A model generated the notes under the pieces. That model searched no databases, was not told the DNA's origin, and saw only the letters and a list, made by a program, of their open reading frames with translations. Made by a program: the position numbers and the translations under genes. Below, piece by piece: positions 1-54,300 of a stretch of 64,000 nucleotides of DNA (position 1 is its first letter; each line of letters starts with the position of its first letter). The stretch comes from Datnioides undecimradiatus (Eukaryota > Chordata > Actinopteri > Lobotiformes > Datnioididae). The stretch lies in the NCBI GenBank assembly GCA_008933995.1, contig WARS01000065.1, forward strand, positions 2,236,612 through 2,300,611. Reading direction: 5' to 3'.

Positions 1-42544
<42,544 letters not shown>

Positions 42545-42850
42545 TTCCAGTGTGATATAATATTGAGATAGAGCAGAAATGAGAGTGAAAACGGTCCCTG
42601 CGTTGCTCTTGCCGAACAACTCTTGAGTCTATCCGAGAAAAGAGACCGCAGTGATCTCACTCGGTCCTATCAGCGGCCAAAAATACTTGCAACAGGGTTA
42701 CAATTTCACCGCTGGTGCTGAAGGAGCTGCTCTGCCTGATTTACTGTTACTCTGTATCAAGTTGTCTGAGCGCAGTGTGCACTCAAACCTGCTAACCCGC
42801 AGGACCCGCCCATAACTGACACCGACTCTTCCGATTGGTGGAGAGTCGCA
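42545..42850 (-). promoter_or_regulatory. ppp3ca: ppp3ca 5' leader and core promoter
   Basis: CpG-rich compared with the surrounding AT-rich DNA, extending into exon 1. On the minus strand an inverted CCAAT box (CCAATCGG, about 42832-42839) and a GC box (GGGCGGG, about 42805-42811) lie 20 bp apart. They are roughly 260-290 bp upstream of the ATG, with no TATA box. This is typical of a broadly active TATA-less promoter, with transcription starting perhaps near 42700-42770. The start site itself cannot be seen. Confidence 0.6.
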
Positions 42851-43689
42851 GGCAGCCACTCTGCCTGTACATTCACTTTTATCAAAGGGCTGCTTCTCTG
42901 TCAATCTGACCTGGTATGAATAACTGGTATGAATAACTTATAACAAATTTATCACTGGGTATGCACAGCAAGTATTAAAAGTGTCAGATGAAAAATAATG
43001 TTTTTATTCAGTTTATGTTCACAAAATATATCTATACATAGGTTTGGCTTTGATTGAAAATGTGGCCTATTTGGACCTGGAGAATACATTTACAGGGTGG
43101 TAGCCTACGTCAACCACCCAAAAAAGAAAACGAGGTGTTAAAAAGAAACAATTTGCCCATTGTAAGTTTAAACTGAACTTAATCTTCAAGGCACATATTT
43201 TTTTTTGGGTAAATGTGCCATTGTCAGCCAGCAGGCCAATTTTCAACTGCAGCTCTTTGACAAGATGTCCTAAAACCAATGAATGTGAACCAGTTTCACA
43301 GGTCAAGCATATGAGATCCAGTCAGATTATTGAGATACTAGATAAAAATCTGTGGGATGCGGTAATAAGGCAATAATAAGGTAATAGGTTGTGAGTAATA
43401 AGGCAAAAATAATAGATAGAAAGTAAAAAATAATGATAGTGAGCCCAAATTAAGATAATATAATGTAGTCATATCAAATTGAGCAGGAGTGTATTTTTGC
43501 TAGTCAAGTATTCATCTTCTTTTTTTGTACTTGCCAGAATGTGGTTCCATACAACAATGTCACTCAAAACAATCATCTCACAATACCACTAGAAAGTGAT
43601 CTTGTAATCTCTCAACAATCCAAATGTTCATGAATTCTGCTTTGGATTTTTAATAGTTCTACTTTTACTGACTCACCAGTCATTGTGTT

Positions 43690-43890
43690 TTTGATCCTTC
43701 AACACCTTTACTCCAGTGCCACCCTCAGGATAAAGTGTCAACCCTGCACACAAGATATCTCACAATCTGAATGATATATTTCCATAAACCCTGCAAAGAA
43801 GATTCATTCTCCCATGAAGAGACACCATTTTGATTTCAATGACCACGTCTTTTCCTCCAGCACCATCCTCAGGACAAGATTTGCAGTTTC
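43690..43890 (+). repeat. Old interspersed repeat relic
   Basis: Two internal similar blocks, CTCCAGTGCCACCCTCAGGA (about 43710) and CTCCAGCACCATCCTCAGGA (about 43855), sit about 145 bp apart. They resemble the repeated CTCTAGCGCCACCATCAGG blocks of a very common percomorph repeat, from memory. Boundaries are approximate. Confidence 0.45.
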
Positions 43891-44374
43891 TGCCTTGTTT
43901 GTTTACACTAGTAATAAAATGATCGATGTCTCACTGAGGTTGTGGTTAACCTGCCATTTTATTTCTCTCCATGTTGGTAGATATGGAAAAGTATTTGGCT
44001 TTCATGGATTTACTGTCTGCTCTAGAGGAGGTCTTTTGTTCAGCTGAATTCACTACAGATCCAAAGGTGTTTTTTAAGTCATGTCTGTGCTTAGATCAGA
44101 TTCTTCATACAGTGAATTTAAGTGAAAGTGTGTGGACCAGCATGCATGGGAACACAGCGATCTGTCATTGGTGAGTCACCAGATACACGTCACCGGCGTT
44201 TTGCATAGAGGAGACCTCAGCTTTCACCTGCTCATTTTCTCACCCCACTGCTGCTCAAAGGAAATAAATGGTGGCAAACTGCTATTAGCGAGACACTGGT
44301 GCGGTATGAGTCAGTTGTTTGGCAGGTGGAGGTAGTTAATGAACCTCCAAGTTTTACATTTCTCTCAATGAGGG

Positions 44375-44378
<4 letters not shown>

Positions 44379-44424
<46 letters not shown>
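44379..44424. repeat. (TG)23 microsatellite
   Basis: Uninterrupted TG tract about 0.9 kb upstream of the bank1 start codon, in the intergenic region. Confidence 0.96.
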
Positions 44425-44425
<1 letters not shown>

Positions 44426-45180
44426 ATAGTGGGTCAGAACATCTCACAGCCTTTTTATCTCTGCCCGTAGTGGAGACATTCACACCAGATCATTAGTTTT
44501 AACACGCCTCATGTTCTAGTGCTCTGCTTTGCACCTATGGCTCTGCAGACTTAATTAAACTCTGGTCAAGTCTGTGACTCAAGGTTTTCACTGTCTGATT
44601 ACCTGCTTTCTTCTTGACAATAACCTTTGTGTTTATTACCTGCAGGGGTTTTTTTTCTCTCATATACACCTGTTATGGCTTTTTATATCAAGTAGTGAGG
44701 TACTGAGAAATGATTTGCTATTTTGCATGTGAGTTTCTTTTTCTGCTTTAGTTTCGTTTCAGTCTGCCTCCTCTGCTGCTTTGATAGTCCAGATTTTACT
44801 CCATAAAATTGTATAACGTTACGAACTGTTATGAGAAAGTAAGAAAACCCAGAGTAAGAGTTTCAAACTCAAAAACATCACAATCACACACACACCGACT
44901 TCATTTTTGTGACTACCCATTTTGCATAACAGGTTTGGTAGTGCCAGTGCCTGAAACATGACGACAGCAAAACGAAACTTACCATCAAAGATGTTGTATA
45001 ATATGTTTTTAGGAATTTCCCATGATTATAAAAAATAGAAAAGCGCATGATTTAATTCCACTGACCTAAGTGCTTCCTAAAGCTGCCATTCAATTCATGC
45101 CGCAATAAAGTTGTTTTTTTAAAAAAAACAAAAACCTTACACCCATGATTCTTCCTTATTACCACAGCAGAGAGAGACAG

Positions 45181-45327
45181 CAGGGGCTTTAAAAAACACT
45201 GGTCTCATTTCTTTGTCCACTTTGGTGAAGCAGGAAACTCCCGCTTATCTGAGTGCCCCCTGACAATAGCAGCGCTGTATTCCATGTCACTGTGAAGTAA
45301 GACCTGCAGACAAACAGAGCTGTAGCC
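45181..45327 (+). promoter_or_regulatory. bank1: bank1 proximal promoter/5' leader
   Basis: Sequence immediately before the bank1 ATG. It contains a kappa-B-like decamer GGAAACTCCC (45233-45242, fits GGRRNNYYCC) about 86 bp before the ATG, and an A/T-rich TTTAAAAAAC about 130 bp before it. It is less CpG-rich than the ppp3ca side. The transcription start is not visible. Confidence 0.4.
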
Positions 45328-45340
45328 ATGAGCCAGACAG
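45328..45340 (+). CDS. bank1: bank1 coding exon 1
   Basis: 13 coding bases, ATG AGC CAG ACA G, then donor GTAAGC. Encodes only MSQT plus the first base of E5. Much shorter than the human N-terminus. A short first coding exon that splices in phase with exon 2 supports it, but another upstream first exon cannot be excluded. Confidence 0.8.
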
Positions 45341-48300
45341 GTAAGCTGTTGCTTTGCATTATTCAATTATTATTATGTGTTAATGAAACTTATTATTAGC
45401 GTTAATACATGGGTGTTGATGATTTATGGTTGTTTGCAATGAAATATCTCAGTTAATATTGACAATTTGGCTTTGATTGTTTTTGAATGGATGTCATGGT
45501 CAAAGGAACATGTTACATATTAATATGCTACACTGAATGTGACACCAGAAGAATTTTTCTAGTTGCAGAAAAGTGTCACTGTAAATATTCAACATTGAGC
45601 CTGGTTGCATTATTAAGATAGGAGGGATATGATGTTTTTTCCATTGATTATGAAATATTGTAGTCACAGAATACCTGCATTTTTCTTGTAGAGAAGCTCT
45701 TAATCATCTATGAGACAGAGGCAGAGCAATGGGCCACCTACCTGCACTCAGTCTTCACCGGTCCAATCTCTGACACTGGAATATGCTGCTATGACATTGC
45801 CACAGTGTCCAGCCGACGGGACGACTTCCTCAGGCTGACCCAGTATACCTGCAAGCTCCTCATCCTTTCCAAGGGCATGCTGGAGGGTCTGTGCCAGATG
45901 CGGCGCTTCTTCCTGGCCCGCGTCTTGAGCCCCGCAGCACGAGTGGTGGTGCTGCTCTGTGGGGTGGAGAGTCTGACCCCATTGCTGGAGCTGGTGCCCC
46001 TGAACGGTGAAGAGTGCCTGCAGATCTCGAGTGAACAAGATGCTCACGAGTACCTGTCCACTGTGACTGACATTGTGAAAAAAGGTATGGTATTGGTTTT
46101 ATTCTTTGTGGATCCCTGTTAATAACACTTTGTCTTGAGCCCCATGTGAGGGGATTTTGGCTTTATATCATTTAGTACATTCTGTACTGCAGCAAAGAAA
46201 GTGCAAGATAAAAGCTCTTACATATATTACACCTCTGCCAACTCCAGCAGAATGAATTAGTTGTGAAATTAAATTATTGGTATTATTTATTGGGGACATT
46301 CCAGGATGCCCTTAAAGACCATTGACGGTCCCCGGCCTTATTTCAGGAACCAGTGAGGTATGAAATCCCACCTCAGTTTTTCCCTTTTTCCCTATCACTT
46401 TGTGATATTTTATGCTTACATTCAAGATCTTATAAATATCATTTTGAAAACTATGCGAGTGTTAAACATAATTTTAATCTTTATAGTATAACTGAAACTA
46501 AAACTTAAACATACAAGTTATTATATAGGAATTAACTCATGAGAACAGAGTTGGAATCAAAAAACTCATCAGTAGTTAGATGGCACTGATTTTTTTTTTT
46601 TTAATGTGACAAATTTAAATATCAGTCTCAGCCTATTTAACTCCACTAGAAAAAGACACATCATAATGCATGTCAGTAAAACTGACTGACAATTACTCAC
46701 AGTGTGCATGCCAGACTTGCAAAACCAGAACACAATGATCCTCTTCAACGTGCCCCTCCTTCAGGAAACATTTCACATGGCCTTGCTGTTTCCCTGCCAT
46801 AAATGCGAGGGGAAGAAGAATGCTCATTATTTGTGAGAATGCCTGAGCAGCAGCTTGCAAACCTGTTTACCGATTTTTTCTTCTTTTTTTTTTTAAACAG
46901 AAAATTGTGTGCACTGAAGATTGACATCCAATATTTTTCAGCACCAGCTGCAGAGACATCTTTGGTGAAAATGTGTGCATCTCTTGCATCTCCTCATCTG
47001 CCCTGCCAATTATCCTCCGCCTCCTTCCCTGTTTTTCCTAATTGCACTATTTGTATAAAATCATAAAGCAGAGGAAGGGGCTTGTATTTAAACAGGTGTG
47101 TGTGCAGGAGGAACGTCGGATGCAAATAGGCAGTCTTTCTTCCTTGGCCACCACTGACTACTCATCATGAGCCATGCAAATTCAAGTGCACTCTGCATCA
47201 CTTCATTGCACTGATACAGTGAAGTGGTTCAGGCCAGGATCCCACGAACAGTTATATTTTAACCCAGAAGTGCCTTGCCTATTCATACAGGAGGATGCTG
47301 TTTGTTTGTTAGCGCTCAGGCAACAGACATGTAGGTGTTTGATGAGTTTTAGTGTACACAAGGGAAGAAAGTGCTCTTCATCATTGGTTTCTCTGGTAAC
47401 AGTGAGCCACTGCTAATGTAAATGAAAATTACCTTTTATAGGTCTATTTTCCATTTGAATCACTCAAAATTAGAGTATATATAGAAATGTAGAAAGAAAT
47501 GTAAAAGACTTCATATAGTTATGTTAGCAGCTCTGTGGTATGTTGAAGTTATGGTGTGCCAGTATTCACAATAACACTGTTAACATGCCGGGCAGGTTTA
47601 ACGTTAAGCTTTTTTGCCACCATAATTTAAAACTGTTTGTATGTTCCCAGTATGTGTAAATGTATGAACTGTTTTTCTGGACCACTGTGATGGAAAAACT
47701 ACTTGTGGTAATACTCTGGTTTATTAAAAAGTTATATATTCTAAATGACAACTTTGTGGTAAAGCTATGGTAAAAGTCAGAGGATCGCCAAAGTAAATGG
47801 GATTTATCCTCTGTTCACCATGAATCTCTCCACAAACATTCTTGGCCCCTCTTCTTTTAGTTGGTGAGATATTTCAGTCTGCAGACATCACTGGTATGTG
47901 AATCTTGCCTCAGGTTCAACTTCCCATCTCTTGCAGGTGCATCAGCCTCAGCAGCAAACGTCAACACCTTGACACGAAAACCATCAGGATTAGACCAAAA
48001 GGCGGAACAAGTTCAGTCAACTGGAGCCCACAGTGTCAGATCCAACATTGTGGTTGTTCCTTCCAGAGTTCCATGCGGGGTGAGACACTCATCTAGTCAG
48101 TAGTAAGCCATTTCTGTTTTTCTCATACAGCATCCCTAGCATTGATTACACTGCAGCTCACTGCACTGTCTCTTTGGCAGAGCTCTACGGAGGTGTTCAT
48201 TCTTTTGAAAAATGAGGCGGCTGGCAGCGATGCTGAGGTTGAGTTCACTGGTGAGAATCAGACGCTGAGAGTGAAGCCCGTCCGCTGGAATGAGCGGATC

Positions 48301-51300
48301 CTTTACTTAAATGCACCAGGTGAACAAAAAAAAAAAATCAGTAATCAATGCACAATTAGAAAAAATACACAAAAACACATAACAAGGAATTCTCTTGTGG
48401 AAAATTTTCAGTTTTAGCCCCGTCAGTGTGCAGTTTCTGTATGTTTTCTATTGCAGATTTCCCAGCAGGGAACGTAAGAGTGACTGTGTATAGTAATGGA
48501 GTACCACTGAGCAAGGCACAGCTGCAATACTACAGCAACATGGAGGAAATAACCAGCCTTCTGGCAAGGGCAGCAGACCCTGTGGATTTCATGTGTCAGG
48601 TAAAGCCATTAAACAGGGAAAACTCTTTTACATCATGTCAGTTGTTGTCCCCAGTGGTGAAAAAGTAACTGAGTGCATTTACTCAAGTACAATAGGATAT
48701 CCGATGAATGTTGAGGACTAGAAAGTATAATATTTGTGGACTAGAGGACAAGAGTAACAGAATATAGAAACAAAGAAAATAAGTACAAGTACCTTGAAAA
48801 TTCACCTTACTTTTCAGATGTAGAGCAGTGATACAAAACAGAAAACAGTTAAACTGCAAAGTAATATTAAGGACACCATATGATGATCCAGGTGAAATTC
48901 AAAAGCTACACAGCAGTGTATATGGCGAAAACATAACTCCACTTTTACAAGCTGCAACATTAAAGTGACATATGAATCAAATAAAAATAATTATAAATCA
49001 GTTCTAACATCGACCTCACATAGGCCTTTATGCATTTACTTACTATCATTTACTTTTGCTGCTAATACTTTTGTATTTATAGAATATTTCTACACTGTGG
49101 CGACTTAAGTAAAATATATGTGTGTCTTTTTCACCACTGGTTGTACGATATCTGTCTGTTATGATTAATTAACTGGAAATTCCACAGTTTTACATATAAA
49201 GGATAGTATAGTAATCATAGATATCATAGTTCTACACAGCACAGGGAGACCTTACATTTTAATGGCTGCATTTATATGCAATTATGGATTTGGTTTCATT
49301 TCCACGCGTATATACACAGTTAATGAAACTTAGTGACCTGCCAGCAACAGTGGCCAAACTTTTCCACAGCAATATTGCAATAAAGCTGTGCAGTGACACC
49401 TGATTAATTTGATGGAGACTATGCGGAAAAACTGAAGTAAACGTACCATTAAAGTATTGTTTGTATAGAACAACAAGAGTGCATTTAACTGATTTTAAAC
49501 TACTTGTAAATATATTAAAATAACTCATCACGCATCTGAATGCTGTGTTATTCTCTCTCTCTTCAATAAAAGTAACCCCTCTGAGGCACTTTGGATGTGT
49601 TATGTTACTTAGTGACTCATGGTTATGTAACTTGGTTATAGAAATTAGTCAATCGCCGCCCCAAAACAGCGCTCATAATCGATCCATTTCAAGCCATTAG
49701 AAAGAGGCGGAAAAAACAGAAGTGAAGTTGAATCAGCTTATTTCTGGATGTTTATATGCATCACCGTTTACCGTCCCCTCTCTGAAAATGAAGAGATGGC
49801 AGGTTTCAGCATTCTTGAACACTTGATTTGATTAGGCTGCTTTTGCTGAAGAGGCAAAGTTGAGCTATGCCAAAAGAAAAATTGCCAGGAGAATTTCAAA
49901 TTAAAAGTAGGGGACTGAAGCAACTGGCATCTTTGTACCTCAACAAAAGATCCCACTGCTTTTCGATACTCAGATGAAATCAAATTTCAGTAGGTAAAGT
50001 TTGCATCTTTGCAGCCCCACCTTAAAAAAAATATATGATATTATTAAATTATAAAATGTCTCTTTGATTTTAGGCTTTTCAGGAGTCCTCTGTTGAGAAA
50101 CTAGATCAGAAGTTGGCGTCCATGCTGTTGGAGGGCATGCCTACAGGAGGCTTTCAGGGACTGCAGTGTGAGAACACACCTGAAAGAGGTAGAGCACTGT
50201 GCAACTGCTTACTCAGAACTTTACATTGAGAAACACATGCTGACTAATCACCCCAACCTGGTACAGCTTTCTTAAACTTTCATTTGGACTGTTGGGGATA
50301 CCAGCTGAAACTATGTGCTGAGGATGTAATTTGTTGCAAAGTATTTACACTTGACACAAGTTCTGGAAAATATTTTTATTGCAGTATGAATGGGTTTCAA
50401 GGGTTTCAAGGTATACATCGAAATACAGACCAGCTTGTGTGGAAAACACTTGCTTGTCACATTGTTACTGTAGATCTACCAGTAAATGTTCTTTACAGGT
50501 GATGTTTAATTGAAATGATGCCTTATTTTATATCCAAGACTAAAAACAAGACATCAGCAGCCTTTATGCACATGCATTACAGCACAACAGCTTAATTCAT
50601 TCCTCTTTCTCTTTAAACATGTGTTTACGCAACATTGTGGACAGAAAGTACTTCTCGCAATTGGAATGTATTCCTGTTACTTGGTGCACATTACCCACCG
50701 CAAAGAGAAAGCCCTCCATTATTTCTTGGCTCATTATGTGGCAGATTGATGACTTCATCAGCCACCGAGATTGATCCTTAACTCTGCTAAAAAGGGCACA
50801 GGGAAATGTTTCCATGACAAACTAGTCAATAAGCGCCTCCAAGCTGTCTTTCTTTGACCCCCCTGATTGTGTTAGATTGCTCACATAGCACCAGGTCAGC
50901 TTCAAGATATCACCTGTAAAAGGGAAACAATATTAGTGGTGTAATCTTTGCCATCGTGGTATATAATGAATAAACTGAGCTGTTCATTTTCAGGACTAAG
51001 TGAGTTTTATTAGTCTTGTTAATTCTGGAAAAGAAATGCTTTTACCCACCTAATCAAAACCAGCACTTATTCACACCAGAGCTCCACCATGCAGATGTAC
51101 CGTCACTCCTCCACTTTGCTGCCCAGTATGGATTTAAGAGCGTCTCCAGCCTCCTCCTGCAGTGTCCGGGTGCAGACCAAGCGCTACACACAGCCAACCG
51201 CCACGGACAGACTCCCACTGAGATTGCCAAGAGTCACGGCCATGCAGAGCTTCATGTCTTATTGAAGGAAACACTGGTAACTACTTCCTTATTAACTACT

Positions 51301-54300
51301 TGCAACTCTCACCTTATCGACACTGTTCTCGTTTCTTTTTTTTGGCTGTTGGCCATTTTCACCTCACCCCAGTTGGAATACATCCTAGAAAATGTTGTTT
51401 TTGCTTTATTGACCCTCGACACAGTGAAGACATTTCTCAAAATGCCAATATCTGTTGACAGCCCCTCATGTCCAGTGATTTGTGAGCTAATTAAAAACTA
51501 CCCCATGACATTATTTGTCCATCCAGAGTTGGCTGGATGTAATGCCATCCAAATGGATTTCCATAGTTTTCAGTTACCCACTGACAGCTGACGAAAAACA
51601 ACACAATGCACCTTAGTTGGTGAGGTCTCAGAGCCAGGGGATGCAGTTCAGCACTCAGCAAGGCCCTAACCAGCACCAATACAGCCTTATGGCCGTGAGT
51701 GAGTGGTGCTTTATCAATAATGAACAGAATGGAGAGGATAGGGGGGTGTAGTGCAGGAGGAGGGACCTGTATGTCAGGGGCAACCTCACGCCCTCCTAAC
51801 CAGCTTCTTTTCATGCAGCTCGAAGCAGTGGATTGATGTAACCCTCCCTTCCTCTCATCCTGGGTATGTTTGGCCTGCGAGGTTCCTAATGGAAACACCC
51901 CCACAGAGACCAGAAAGGCTGTGTTTGTTCATGCATGCACAGTGGCTCGCAGCGCAGGTCGTCTGCATACATTCAGACAATTAATGCAGCCACTAATGTT
52001 GAGATTTCCTCACATAATGGCTGCCATTTTCCCATGTTAATATGAAGAGCCTCTTTTCGCTCATCCTATTGTTTCACTGTGCAGATACAGTAACCCAAGA
52101 GCAGCACGTTTGCTGCAATCCAAACTGAGTAGATGTCTCGCATGCATGCACATCCCTTTATTTGATAAACCTGGACGACTCGAGCATCATGTTTTTTTTT
52201 CCGATCCTAATTGCATTAGGCAGCGAGGACACGATAATTATGAAAAAGACACAATGCACCCGCTGGTATAGCCAAGATGGTGGGCTGAAAACATTGCATC
52301 AGTTCTGTGGTGCAAACGCTTTAAATATTAGAAACACAATGCAAGACACACTTATGCGTTATCCCTTTTTATGGAAAAATAGTATTTACAGCTTCTCAGG
52401 TCTTTCCTTTACGACTTGGACTATACCAAAAACAGTCAGTTAGGTAAATATGGCGAGAGTGTGTCTGCTGTCACTTTACCTCTCCAGCATACTTCTCCTT
52501 TGGTTTCCTGTCATGAGACAGTTGATCATCTGCTCTGCCATTATGGCCTTGGCTATCCCAAACAAACTGCTGTTTCTGACATTGTGAAACACGTCACTTG
52601 AGCTGCCTGGTTTATGCAAATGATAAAAAAAAACCCCACATTTTCTCATTTACCAGTAGTTGTATCAAGACATGCAAACAGTTTCAATTTTATTCAGAAT
52701 TTCTCTCTGAGAAACAAATGCTGATGACAAATAGTAATAGTTACGGGAACAGTGACAGTGGTGAAGAAGATATTTCTAACCTACTTAAAGAAGCAGTGAG
52801 ACATTTGTGGACTGCATTTATAGACTTTAGATTGAGATTAGCTTAGAGTAAAGAGTTGAGGCAGTAAAACTGCTGGCCTGGTTCTGTCCAAAGATAACAA
52901 AATCAATCTTGCAGCACCTCTAAAGCCCACTTTTATGTTGTTTGCTTAATATCTATTGGAAGGGTAAAAACAATATGCTGTGGTGCTATTGGAAGTTATG
53001 TGTCAGACTACTTCTTTGCCAGTAACTTCTGGGAGTCTTGTTGTCACTGTGAGGTTGCCAGGTAATCTGGGAAGCCTCAAGGAAGTTTCTGGTCCCGACT
53101 TGTGATGGTACGTTTGCGAATAATTCAAAGGGAACCCAGTAGTTCCTTTTATCGTTGTGCCCAAATTGCACAAACCCAATGCACCAGATGGTTGGTTGTA
53201 CAGAACCATCTGGGGAAGTCATGCTGGCAAATTGTTGGGAAAACGACATACACTTCTGAAAAATATTCAGCAGGTGAACATTTGCCTATCACCATCTATC
53301 ACCAGCTAAGTTTAAGAAAACTGAAAACATATTTTCCATCAAAAGCCTTTAGTGTTGCATGAATTGCATTCAAGACAACCTGTAACGCATTTCATACAGA
53401 TGTGAATTCAAAGCAGTGAATTAACTGACAAATCAGAGACGTCACCGTTTGTAATGTAATGTTAAAGGTTGTCAACACGTGTGACATGTGAAATTAAATT
53501 ATATTGCTTTGATGTTTAAGTTTGTATCTGATCCAAATCTTAGTCTGTCATTATCATTATCCTATTTGGCAGGTAAACCTGGTAATGCCTGCCCCCTAAA
53601 AAAAGAAAGTAAAAAAGAAATTGAATCAATAAAGAGCCGTTCCTTTGATCGGCTCACAAGAAGAAATTGAGACATCGGATCCGACTTCCTTCAAGTAGTC
53701 CTGGCCAGAAAGTAGTCCTGCACATAATCTCCGTAAAACAGCACTTTTTTTACACTTTGCTTTGTACACGGATTAGAGCCGCTGGTGCTGATTTTGTAAT
53801 CTTTGGATAAAGCCTGTCAAGCCGTTTCCTGCTCTTCTTCCAATTAGCGTTAAGCTAAGCTAATTAGCCGCTGGTGCTGGCTTTGAATTTACCCCACCTG
53901 AAAGCAAATACCACAGTGTAAAAATCAAAATACCTTGTCAAGTAAAAGCCCCGTATTAAACCTTTACTCAAGTAAACCTACAGATATACTTTATGGATTT
54001 TATCTTCCATGTATTAATTAGTATTGATGCGTTAACATGAAAGGAGCATTTCAGTGTGTTAGGAGGTCAATGAGGAGCTTATTTCACCTTCTGTGTATAC
54101 ACTGTTGAGATTGAGTAGTTTCATTTATTGCAATGCATCATGAAATTCAAACTGGTACATGGGATATGTAGTGAAGTTGTCATGTGAAGTGTCATGTAAT
54201 ACATATACAACAAGTACAAGTAAAATTGTATTTAAATACAGACTGGGGACAGAAATCTCATAGATGGACAGTCCAAAACCCAGGTGAAAAAAAGACATAG

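Larger units (their letters stand above)
42851..45180. other. Intergenic region between ppp3ca and bank1
   Basis: Divergent spacer with no coding sequence. It holds a 13-bp tandem duplication (TGGTATGAATAAC twice, 42912-42938), AATAAGG-rich sequence near 43360-43440, an old interspersed repeat near 43690-43890, a (TG)23 tract, and a T7A8 run near 45113-45130. Confidence 0.75.
45341..47936 (+). other. bank1: bank1 introns 1 and 2
   Basis: Intron 1 is 45341-45691 (351 bp). Intron 2 is 46085-47936 (1.85 kb) and contains a kappa-B-like site at 46293-46302 and a B-lineage motif cluster at 47065-47185. No repeat or extra exon recognised. Confidence 0.8.
48600..51079 (+). other. bank1: bank1 introns 5 and 6
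   Basis: Intron 5, 48600-50073, contains the hAT-like element at 48652-49139; the rest is AT-rich. Intron 6, 50189-51079, shows no recognisable feature besides alternative acceptors near 50993 and 51013. Confidence 0.8.

Noticed and set aside
42545-42619. In-frame N-terminal extension upstream of the ppp3ca ATG
   Set aside because: The frame is open to a TTG at 42619, but no ATG precedes the stop at about 42629-42631, and the conserved protein starts at the 42544 ATG.
50994-51013. TTTTCAG at 50987-50993 as the bank1 exon 7 acceptor
   Set aside because: With the phase from exon 6 it reaches a TAG within seven codons and is out of frame with the ankyrin-type sequence.
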